The notes under the pieces: generated by a model
What the model was told of the DNA's origin: nothing
Database searches by the model: none
What the model saw: only the letters and a program-made list of their open reading frames with translations
Translations under genes and position numbers: made by a program
Source of the DNA: Halobacteriales archaeon SW_9_67_24
Lineage (GTDB): Archaea > Halobacteriota > Halobacteria > Halobacteriales > Halococcaceae
Reading direction: 5' to 3'
Assembly: GCA_003022685.1 (NCBI GenBank)
Contig: PXSV01000141.1
Location: forward strand, 1 to 5,594
Length of the DNA: 5,594 nucleotides
Shown here: positions 1 to 4,768 of the stretch, piece by piece
How positions within the stretch are numbered: position 1 is the first letter of the stretch
Layout of the letters: the number at the start of each line of letters is the position of its first letter

Positions 1-218
1 CTCACGAGAACGTCTTCACGTTCGATGGCGAGCAGGGCCACGAGATCTGGCGGGTTTACGAGGGCGACATCGCTGAAGACTGGCCCTACGAGCGCGATCG
101 ATTCGAGGGCCGCGAGCCCGAACTCGACGAGACTTACGAGGCGACGTGGATGGCTCCCGAGCGATTACGAAACGACGTGACGTTCTACGATCCGGTAGTG
201 CTCGACGACCTCAACTGA
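1..218 (+). CDS. NUDIX-family hydrolase, C-terminal part (5' end outside window)
   Basis: The open frame enters from the left edge (first full codon at 3) and ends at TGA 216-218, giving 71 residues. The visible part begins HENVFTFDGEQGHEIWRVYE, which resembles the beta-strand segment after the Nudix box in ADP-ribose/nucleotide-type NUDIX hydrolases, where ENxFT(Y/F)xGxxGHE(I/V)xxV(Y/F)E is common. It finishes with an acidic tail. The catalytic Nudix box (GX5EX7REUXEEXGU) would lie upstream of the window, so neither substrate nor activity can be judged. The family hydrolyses nucleoside diphosphates linked to another moiety. The gene converges on the PhoU gene and is separated from it by a repeat element. 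The family call rests only on this C-terminal pattern. Confidence 0.7.
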   Translation, partial: HENVFTFDGEQGHEIWRVYEGDIAEDWPYERDRFEGREPELDETYEATWMAPERLRNDVTFYDPVVLDDLN

Positions 219-260
219 GGGCGGTTGGCGGGGTAGTGCGGTTGCAGTGCGGTCCTGGTA

Positions 261-504
261 GATGAAAGGCGAGCGACCGCAGGGAGCGAGGGCTTCGGCG
301 GTGCTGGGCGGTTGCGGAGAGGGCTAGCAATCCCTACCGCGAGCGAACGCAGTGAGCGAGCGGGCCGACGACTGACCGGAGTTCTCGTGAGCGACCGAGA
401 GCACAGAAGAGCGAAGCTCTTCCGGAGGGAAGGAGGAGGCTTTTGATCCACATTTTGCCAGCGAGCGAGGAGCGCAGCGAACGAGCGAGCGCAGCAAAAG
501 GTGG
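261..504 (-). repeat. Noncoding repeat element, copy 1 (inverted relative to copy 2)
   Basis: This element fills most of the 289-nt gap between the NUDIX and PhoU stop codons. Read on the minus strand it has the same ordered blocks as copy 2: an arm CCACCTTTTGC (504-494); a 21-nt block, identical in both copies, containing GTGGATCAAAAGCC (458-438); a 34-nt block starting TCGGCCCGCTCGCT and ending CTCGCGGTA (368-335), 31 of 34 bases shared; GCACCGCCGAAGCCCTCG (304-287), identical; and CTCGCCTTTCATC (273-261), one mismatch. Between the blocks lie GAGCG/CGCTC-rich stretches at 269-291, 339-363 and 460-494. Frames opened by it encode Ser/Arg/Leu-rich runs typical of spurious halophile ORFs, so it is read as noncoding. 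The remainder, 219-260, shows nothing recognisable. Confidence 0.85.
448..504 (-). terminator. Imperfect hairpin 3 nt after the PhoU stop, possible 3' end signal
   Basis: On the minus strand, arms CCACCTTTTGC (504-494) and GCAAAATGTGG (458-448) can pair over 11 positions with a single mismatch, closing a loop of about 35 nt made of CGCTCG-type repeats. The first arm starts 3 nt after the PhoU TGA. The position suits a transcript 3' end or an RNA-stabilising structure. Haloarchaeal terminators usually need a T tract and only TTTT is present, so the role is inferred. Confidence 0.4.
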
Positions 505-507
505 TTG

Positions 508-1119
508 TCAATAAATGAGCTCGTCGTCGTTTTCGACCATGTAGAGTGTGCGCGCGGAGATGTTGACCGCGTGATCGCCGATGCGTTCGAGGTCGCGGAT
601 CGTGAGGAGGAGCAGGTCCCGGACCACGACGTCCGATGCGCGCTCACAGCGGTTGTCGAGGTCGTCGTCGCGCTGGTCGATGGCGTAGCAGGCGTCGACG
701 TCCTCCGCGGCGTAGGCGGTCATGGCGTTTTCGACCATCTCGACGGTGAAATCGCCGATTCCCTGGACATCGACCTCGGGGAAGACGTCGCGATCGGCCT
801 GGAGGGTGTACTCGCCGAGGTTGGTGGCGAGGTCGGCGATGCGTTCGAGGTCGGTGATGATCTTGAACGAGGAGGCGATGAAGCGGAGATCGCCAGCGAC
901 CGGCTGCTGGAGCGCGAACAGGTCGATACAGCTGCCTTCGAGCTCGAGATACATCCGGTTGATCTCGGCGTCACCTTCGATGACCTCCCGCGCGGTCGCC
1001 TCGTCCTTGCTGGCGAGCGCGTCGAGTCCCAGCCGGAGACGTTCGAGCACGATCTCGCTCATGTAGAGTACGTCCTCGCGGAGGTCTTCGAGCTGTTCCT
1101 GGTAGCTTTCCCGGGGCAT
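508..1119 (-). CDS. phoU: PhoU-type phosphate signalling regulator, with an internal in-frame deletion
   Basis: The gene encodes 203 residues. PhoU proteins are cytoplasmic helical-bundle regulators that couple the Pst phosphate transporter to phosphate signalling; each of two three-helix repeats carries an (E/D)xxxD metal motif. Repeat 1 is intact (about residues 15-105) with E92-RIA-D96. Repeat 2 (about 120-198) has E178-RIG-D182, and the protein ends in the haloarchaeal PhoU signature TLYMVENDDELIY. Repeat 2 is too short: VVVRDL (164-169) runs straight into LLLTIRDLERIGD (170-182). In repeat 1 the equivalent CIDLF is followed by about 18 residues before IITDLERIAD. Some 16-24 residues (end of helix 5, loop, start of helix 6) are therefore missing, and the family is normally about 220-225 residues. 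The ATG at 1119 matches the usual MPREdYQE start. No clear Shine-Dalgarno site with normal spacing precedes it. The gene diverges from the AbrB-PhoU gene; no pst genes adjoin it. Family assignment is secure, function of this shortened form is not. Confidence 0.93.
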   Translation of the reverse strand: MPRESYQEQLEDLREDVLYMSEIVLERLRLGLDALASKDEATAREVIEGDAEINRMYLELEGSCIDLFALQQPVAGDLRFIASSFKIITDLERIADLATNLGEYTLQADRDVFPEVDVQGIGDFTVEMVENAMTAYAAEDVDACYAIDQRDDDLDNRCERASDVVVRDLLLLTIRDLERIGDHAVNISARTLYMVENDDELIY

Positions 1120-1183
1120 GCTCCCCCGTCCGTCCGTCCACGTAATGTACCCTTCGGCGGGTTCGACGCCAAATATCGGTTCC

Positions 1184-1209
1184 CATACGAAGAGCTATAT
1201 ATTCGTATA
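1184..1209. promoter_or_regulatory. Inverted-repeat operator candidate over a TATA-like core
   Basis: The stretch contains ATACGAA (1185-1191) and TTCGTAT (1202-1208), a perfect 7-bp inverted repeat with a 10-bp spacer that includes TATATA. It lies in the 256-nt spacer between the two divergent PhoU-domain genes. On the minus strand the TATATAG at 1201-1195 could be the phoU TATA box, implying a transcript start near 1173 and a leader of about 54 nt. A second TATA-like string, CGATATTTGG (minus strand, 1178-1169), is an alternative. The symmetry fits a dimeric regulator overlapping the promoter; which protein binds is not shown by the sequence. Confidence 0.5.
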
Positions 1210-1326
1210 GAGTAGTACGCCGCCGTCGTTCCCGTCCTCCGCACGGGAGACGACTGACCGACTGATCTCCGGTACTGATCGGCAGTGCCTCCACCTTCGG
1301 TCAAACGTCTCTATCGTGTCGCGTTC

Positions 1327-1334
1327 ACTATATA
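1327..1334 (+). promoter_or_regulatory. TATA box candidate for the AbrB-PhoU gene
   Basis: ACTATATA at 1327-1334 lies about 45 nt before the ATG at 1376, predicting a transcript start near 1357 and a short leader of about 18 nt. GGAGGGG at 1357-1363 is a Shine-Dalgarno-like string, somewhat far from the start codon. The T-rich GTTTTATTG at 1345-1353 is an alternative box that would give a leaderless mRNA. Confidence 0.45.
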
Positions 1335-1375
1335 CTTTTGCGTAGTTTTATTGTCGGAGGGGCCGAGCGACGGGC

Positions 1376-2371
1376 ATGGAGACGCGCAAGGTCCAAGTCA
1401 CGGGCGGGTCGACCTACACAGTCTCGTTACCGAAGACGTGGGCGACCGAAAACGGCGTCAGCGCCGGGAGCGAGGTCGAGTTCTATCCCGAGGACGAGTC
1501 GTTGTTGCTCGCACCCCGAACCGAGGAGACCACGGCTGAGGGCACGCTCGACGTCACCGACCTCGAGGGCTCGGAGCTCACGCGCGCGGTCGTGACGATG
1601 TACGTCAACGGGTTCGACGTCATCACCCTCGAAACCGCGAGCGTCGACGCCGCCCAGCGCCGGACCATCCGCGAGGCAACTCAGGAGCTCGTGGGCCTCG
1701 AAGTAATCGAGGAGACCTCCGAGCGGGTGAGCCTCCAGGACCTGCTCGACTCCGCGGAACTCTCGACGCACAACGCGATCACGCGGATGCGGTTGGTCTC
1801 GCTCACGATGCTCGGCGACGCGGTCGAGGCGCTTCGGGCGGGAGATTCCGACCTCGCGGCGGACGTGATCGAGCGCGACGACGACGTCGACCGGCTGTGG
1901 TACATGACCGCACGGGTGTTCCGGAGCGCGCTTAGAGATCCCGGTGCGGCGACCGACATCGGCCTGTCGCGCGAGACGTGTTTCGACTATCACTCCTCGG
2001 CGCGCCAGCTCGAACGGATCGCCGACCACGCGTCCAAGATCGCCGAGGTCGCCGGCGACATCGAGGGCGTCTCCGAGGAGGTCGGCGAGGCGCTCGACGC
2101 GCTCCACGAGGCGGCGGCGACCGTGATCGAGACCGCGATGGACGCATTGCTCGCCGATGAGGACGACGATGCGCTCCGGCTCGCGAACGACGCGATGGCC
2201 GCGATCGACGACATCGACGACCGCGCCCGCAAGGTCGACGACCTGCTTCGCGACCGCGGCCCGGAACGCGCACAGCGGCTCGGCCTCGTCGTGGACTCGC
2301 TCTCCCGGAGCGCCGACTACGGCGGGAACATCGCCGAAACCGCGATGCAGAAGGCCGCACCGCAGCCCTAG
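1376..2371 (+). CDS. AbrB/SpoVT DNA-binding domain fused to PhoU repeats, phosphate regulator family
   Basis: The protein is 331 residues long. Residues 1-48 form an AbrB/MazE/SpoVT swapped-hairpin DNA-binding domain: RKVQVTGGSTYTVSLPKTWA is the typical strand, followed by NGVSAGSEVEFYPEDESLLLAP. Residues 65-125 form a linker domain seen in archaeal members of this family. Two PhoU-type helical repeats follow. The first (about 130-225) carries the acidic run ERDDDVDR (166-173) and the metal motif E213-RIA-D217. The second (about 238-325) has SRSADYGGNIAE, where S310 stands in the glutamate position of ExxxD, so its metal site looks degenerate. The architecture suggests a transcription factor that senses phosphate status through its PhoU part; this is inference from domains. 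It diverges from phoU across a shared control region and probably regulates one or both promoters. Length is normal and no lesion is seen. The ATG at 1376 is chosen because it begins the AbrB strand directly. Confidence 0.9.
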   Translation: METRKVQVTGGSTYTVSLPKTWATENGVSAGSEVEFYPEDESLLLAPRTEETTAEGTLDVTDLEGSELTRAVVTMYVNGFDVITLETASVDAAQRRTIREATQELVGLEVIEETSERVSLQDLLDSAELSTHNAITRMRLVSLTMLGDAVEALRAGDSDLAADVIERDDDVDRLWYMTARVFRSALRDPGAATDIGLSRETCFDYHSSARQLERIADHASKIAEVAGDIEGVSEEVGEALDALHEAAATVIETAMDALLADEDDDALRLANDAMAAIDDIDDRARKVDDLLRDRGPERAQRLGLVVDSLSRSADYGGNIAETAMQKAAPQP

Positions 2372-2375
2372 TTCA

Positions 2376-2425
2376 CCACCTTTTGCTACGCTCACTCGCT
2401 TCGCTCGTTCGCTCGCAAAATGTGG
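2376..2425 (+). terminator. Imperfect hairpin 4 nt after the AbrB-PhoU stop, possible 3' end signal
   Basis: Arms CCACCTTTTGC (2376-2386) and GCAAAATGTGG (2415-2425) pair with one mismatch around a 28-nt CGCTCG-rich loop. Arms and distance to the stop codon are the same as in the structure after phoU, while the loop has diverged, which suggests the paired arms are the conserved part. A role in transcript termination or stability is inferred from position. Confidence 0.4.
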
Positions 2426-2604
2426 ATCAAAAGCCCACGTCACTCCCTCACTCCGTTCCGGGGGTTCCTCGGCCCGCTCGCTTACTTCGTTCACTCGCGG
2501 TACGGTCACCGACGACTACCGCAACGCCTCCGCACCGCCCGACGACCGGACCGCACCGCCGAAGCCCTCGGTCACTCGCTCCACTCGTGACCTCGCCCTT
2601 CATC
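2376..2604 (+). repeat. Noncoding repeat element, copy 2
   Basis: This copy occupies the 228-nt space between the AbrB-PhoU stop (2371) and the HD gene and runs 5 nt into the HD gene's 3' end. Its blocks are colinear with copy 1 in the opposite orientation: CCACCTTTTGC (2376-2386); the shared 21-nt block (2415-2435); the 34-nt block (2469-2502, 31 of 34 matches); GCACCGCCGAAGCCCTCG (2553-2570, identical); and CTCGCCCTTCATC (2592-2604, one mismatch). The connecting CGCTCG-type sequence is diverged and of different length (229 nt here against 244 nt in copy 1). It looks like an old dispersed element, not a recent duplication. No transposase or target duplication is seen. Confidence 0.85.
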
Positions 2605-3142
2605 CGCCGAGGTTCGGTTCGACGAGTCGCTCCCGAATATCCGACCGCGAATCCACTTTCAGATCGTAGTCCACGTCGTCTTGTGCTTCCGTCCAATCAT
2701 TCGTCGGAATGAGTGTGTCGGCCTCGTAATGGAGGAGACGGACGTCGGCCTCTTTGACCGCGGTCGTTTCGGTTTCGTCCGGATCGCTGAGGTCGAATGC
2801 GGTCCAAACCGCGTTCTGAATCCGGTTCTCCGCAGCCTGGTAGTCGCTGAACTCGTTCTTGACTGGACCGGGAACGTCGGCCAGATAGGCTTCGGAAGCA
2901 TCGTGGAGGAGTCCGTACAGCTGAACCAGCGGTCCGTGATCCCTCGCTACTTCTTCGCTCACGTACAGCGAATGGAGACCGACGCTGTAGAAGAACCGAC
3001 ACTGGCCCGAATAGCGGCAGGTGTTTGCGAGTCCCTGCGCGATGTCTTCGAGCCGAATCGTCGCCGGTTCCGGATCGAGTGGGTGGAACCGCTCCCCGGT
3101 GTACGTGTCGATGAATCCTGTCTCGGGACCTGACTCTCCCAT
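2600..3142 (-). CDS. HD-domain phosphohydrolase, YfbR-like
   Basis: The 180-residue protein begins with the segment FIDTYTGERFHPLDPEPATI (10-29) and LEDIAQGLANTCRYSGQ (31-47), then has the HD metal site: H57 in YSVGLHSLYV, H80-D81 in LLHDASEAYLADVPGPVK (78-95), and a likely last ligand D133 in VKEADVRLLHYEAD. LLHDASEAYLADVPGPVK closely parallels the MLHDASExxxGDxPxPVK region of the 5'-deoxynucleotidase YfbR, so dephosphorylation of a (deoxy)nucleotide is a reasonable guess; the true substrate is unknown. All expected metal ligands are present and length is normal, so it should be active and cytoplasmic. It lies 31 nt downstream of the S8e gene on the same strand and may be co-transcribed with it. 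The ATG at 3142 leaves a sensible N-terminus; no strong ribosome site is seen. Its TGA (2602-2600) lies inside the edge of repeat copy 2. Confidence 0.85.
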   Translation of the reverse strand: MGESGPETGFIDTYTGERFHPLDPEPATIRLEDIAQGLANTCRYSGQCRFFYSVGLHSLYVSEEVARDHGPLVQLYGLLHDASEAYLADVPGPVKNEFSDYQAAENRIQNAVWTAFDLSDPDETETTAVKEADVRLLHYEADTLIPTNDWTEAQDDVDYDLKVDSRSDIRERLVEPNLGG

Positions 3143-3173
3143 CCCGATCCGTTACGCCGTGGGGCTCTTGAGG

Positions 3174-3495
3174 TTACTCTTCGAGGACGGCGTTGACTTG
3201 GCCATCCTGGCCGGGCCGGGAGGTCACGCGCGCGCGCCCCTCGCTGGTCTCGATCAGCGCGCCCTTGGTCACGATGTTCCGCCGGACGTAGTTCGGGTTC
3301 GCGCGCGACGGTCGCGCGGTCGGTCGCGATGGCGCGGACCTTCTCGGTGTTGCCGCGCGCGTCGACGGTCTTCAGCGCTTCGTCGCCGACCTCGGTTTCG
3401 GTCACCTCGCCGCCGAGTTCGTGCTTTCGCGTGCCGCGGATCGGCCGTCGTCGTCCGCCGGTGCGCTTTCTGACCGAGCGTCCGTGGTCTTTCAT
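3174..3495 (-). pseudogene. rps8e: Ribosomal protein S8e (eS8), internal deletion with frameshift
   Basis: From ATG 3495 the frame reads MKDHGRSVRKRTGGRRRPIR, then a KHELGGEVTETEV segment and VDARGNTEKVRAIATDRATV, the S8e N-terminal half of the small ribosomal subunit protein. After A64 (codon 3306-3304) the frame drifts into a non-S8e reading. The S8e C-terminal half continues in another frame from 3302: ANPNYVRRNIVTKGALIETS, then EGRARVTSRPGQDGQVNAVL and EE, stop TAA at 3176-3174. Joined, the halves give about 106 residues against about 123-125 for haloarchaeal S8e. The missing part is the segment normally between ASVA and NPNYVRRN (about 17-18 codons), and the loss is not a multiple of three. 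A single stray base (3303) separates the halves. S8e is normally single-copy and central to the ribosome, so an assembly or sequencing error is as likely as a true pseudogene. The gene appears to lead a minus-strand unit with the HD gene. Confidence 0.85.
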
Positions 3496-3517
3496 ACCTG
3501 AACACCGACGAGCGCGC

Positions 3518-3525
3518 TACTTGAA
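3518..3525 (-). promoter_or_regulatory. TATA box candidate for the S8e gene
   Basis: TTCAAGTA on the minus strand (3525-3518) sits at -30 to -23 from the S8e ATG. It resembles the haloarchaeal TTTAAGTA-type box, and the spacing predicts a leaderless transcript starting at or next to the ATG. It would also drive the HD gene if the two are co-transcribed. Confidence 0.5.
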
Positions 3526-3546
3526 TCGATCGATGCCGCACCGTCA

Positions 3547-3554
3547 GACTTAGG
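3547..3554 (+). promoter_or_regulatory. Weak TATA-like site for the DUF2240-like gene
   Basis: GACTTAGG (3547-3554) lies at -31 to -24 from the GTG at 3578, which would give a leaderless mRNA. The match to a haloarchaeal box is poor. It stands back to back with the S8e box in an 82-nt divergent spacer. Confidence 0.3.
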
Positions 3555-3577
3555 CGAGTCCCCGTCCGCGCTCCGTC

Positions 3578-4030
3578 GTGAGCCTCCGGAGTGCGGTCGC
3601 CGCGCCGTTCGTCGGTCGGGGCGAGCCAGCCCTCGCCGAGAGCGAGTTCGTGGTCGCGCTCTCGCTCGATCGGGACTGGTTCTCGCCGGACCAGGCAACC
3701 CGCCTCGCCGACGTGGCGGTCGGCGAGGGGCTGCTCGACCGCACCGACGACGGCCTCGTGCCGACGTTCGATCCCGAGGCCGTGACGATCCCCGAGGGGT
3801 TCGTCCCGAGCGAGGAGCTCCTCCAGCGGCGATCGACGTTCGAGCAGGTGCTCGATCGGGTCGTGGCCGAGGGGGTTGAGAAGCGCGAGGCGGTCGCGGC
3901 GATCAACCGACTCCAAGGATCGCTCGACGTCACTGTCGAGGCCGCCGCCGTGCTGTACGCCCGCCGTCAGGGCGTCGACGTAAGCGATGGGGCCGAACGC
4001 GCGCTCGAGGGCCTCGACGCCGGTCGGTAG
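3578..4030 (+). CDS. DUF2240-family archaeal protein
   Basis: The protein has 150 residues and starts with GTG: MSLRSAVAAPFVGRGE, then ESEFVVALSLDRDWFSPDQA (21-40), a helix and strand (LADVAVGEGLLDRTDDGLVP), the segment FDPEAVTIPEGFVPSEELL, and a helical C-terminal part with VEKREAVAAINRLQ and AAAVLYARRQGVDVSD. This matches my recollection of the haloarchaeal DUF2240 family, whose function is not established. The N-terminal half looks like a small winged-helix-type fold (inference only). No signal peptide or membrane segment is present. The GTG start is chosen because the conserved-looking MSLR.AVAAPF opening begins there and no better in-frame start lies nearby. It diverges from S8e and converges on the HAD gene with a single base between stop codons. 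Confidence 0.82.
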   Translation: MSLRSAVAAPFVGRGEPALAESEFVVALSLDRDWFSPDQATRLADVAVGEGLLDRTDDGLVPTFDPEAVTIPEGFVPSEELLQRRSTFEQVLDRVVAEGVEKREAVAAINRLQGSLDVTVEAAAVLYARRQGVDVSDGAERALEGLDAGR

Positions 4031-4031
4031 C

Positions 4032-4688
4032 TCAGTCGAGTTCCGCGACGACGCCAGGGAGGCGCTCGGCGAGCGCGTCGCGCTCGATCGCGGCGTCGGC
4101 CGCCGGGGACGCCGCCCCGTTGCTGAGGACGTGGATCGCCCGAAGGCCGGCGGCGTGCGCCCCGGCGACGTCGAGTTCGGCGCTGTCGCCGACGTAGACC
4201 GTCTCGTCGGCGGTCGTGCCGAGTGCGTCGAGTTCGGCCCGGAACGCGCAGGCGTCGGGTTTGCCGGCCTCAAGCGAGCCCGTGATCACGACCGCGTCGA
4301 ACAGGTCCTCCCAGCCGAGCGCGTCGAGCTTCGCGCGCTGGGCGCGCACCGGTCCGTCGGTCAACAGACCGACGCGGTATTCCTCGCGGAGCTCCCTGGC
4401 GAGTGCCTCGGCCCCCGCGACCGGCACGATCGCGTCGGTGATCGCGTCGCGGTAGGTGTCCGCGAGCGCGCCCGCCGAGGCGTCGGTGTCGTGGTCGGCG
4501 AGGAGGTCCTCGAAGATCGGCTCGCGGGTCCGGTTGGTGAGATTTCGACGGTGGGCGTCGAGGTAGGCCTCCCGGGAGAGGGTGGGGCCGTCGACCGCTT
4601 CGCTCGCCTCGTTGAGCAGCGTCTGGCGGTCGCGTTCGGGGATCGCGAGGGTGTAATCGAGATCGAACGCGACCGCCCTGATGGCCAT
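4032..4688 (-). CDS. HAD-superfamily hydrolase (phosphatase-like)
   Basis: The protein has 218 residues with all four HAD motifs. Motif I is FDLDYTL, with nucleophile D9 and acid/base D11. Motif II is VGLLTDGP with T110. Motif III is AGKPD with K143. Motif IV is VYVGDSAELD with D168 and D173. The helical cap (about residues 20-90) places it in the phosphoglycolate phosphatase-like subfamily I; the substrate cannot be read from sequence. The ATG at 4688 is preferred because MAIRAVAFDLDYTL is the normal distance to motif I. A GTG at 4712 would add MGSALLGG, which looks non-conserved. AGGTGGT directly before the ATG is Shine-Dalgarno-like but very close. The gene diverges from pyrF. Adjacency to pyrF may hint at a nucleotide-monophosphate substrate, but this is speculative. 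Confidence 0.9.
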   Translation of the reverse strand: MAIRAVAFDLDYTLAIPERDRQTLLNEASEAVDGPTLSREAYLDAHRRNLTNRTREPIFEDLLADHDTDASAGALADTYRDAITDAIVPVAGAEALARELREEYRVGLLTDGPVRAQRAKLDALGWEDLFDAVVITGSLEAGKPDACAFRAELDALGTTADETVYVGDSAELDVAGAHAAGLRAIHVLSNGAASPAADAAIERDALAERLPGVVAELD

Positions 4689-4733
4689 ACCACCTAGTAG
4701 TGCGCTTCCCACATGAGTGTGGCGAGACGAACC

Positions 4734-4746
4734 CGAAAACCCTTGC
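4734..4746 (+). promoter_or_regulatory. BRE/TATA-like promoter candidate for pyrF
   Basis: CGAAAACCCTTGC (4734-4746) ends 22 nt before the pyrF ATG. The purine-rich CGAAAA resembles a TFB-recognition element and the following ACCCTTGC stands at the TATA position (-31 to -24), which would make the mRNA leaderless. The box is GC-rich and weak. Confidence 0.35.
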
Positions 4747-4768
4747 TCGGGCGCGAACAGCGTGACGC

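Noticed and set aside
261..504. CRISPR array or tandem repeat array
   Set aside because: The GAGCG-type units are irregular in length and spacing, have no unique spacers of constant size, and recur colinearly at 2376-2604. They are a dispersed element.
185..647. Short minus-strand peptides encoded by the repeat (e.g. RSLAKCGSKA, QNVDQKP)
   Set aside because: These strings arise from translating the repeat in different frames, recur in both copies for that reason, and overlap phoU. They lack gene-like start context.
505..1215. Long plus-strand open frame (236 codons) opposite phoU
   Set aside because: It is the antisense shadow of phoU. The Val/Asp/Glu-rich product mirrors the complementary codons, matches no family I know, and crosses the phoU control region.
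1427..2509. Long minus-strand open frame (360 codons) opposite the AbrB-PhoU gene
   Set aside because: It starts inside the repeat element and runs antisense through a clear gene. Absence of stops on the opposite strand is expected in GC-rich halophile DNA.
261..2604. Composite transposon or integrated element carrying the phoU pair
   Set aside because: The inverted copies are well diverged, there is no transposase, integrase, tRNA or target duplication, and the enclosed genes are typical chromosomal regulators with the same codon style.
3226..3237. CG dinucleotide run as a Z-DNA or regulatory signal
   Set aside because: It falls on the S8e codons for the conserved GRARV segment, so coding constraint and high GC explain it.
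3269..4273. Minus-strand open frame (334 codons) spanning S8e, DUF2240-like and HAD genes
   Set aside because: It overlaps three well-supported genes in other frames and has low-complexity Arg/Thr/Ser/Pro content. Its tail merely picks up an out-of-frame reading of the S8e region.
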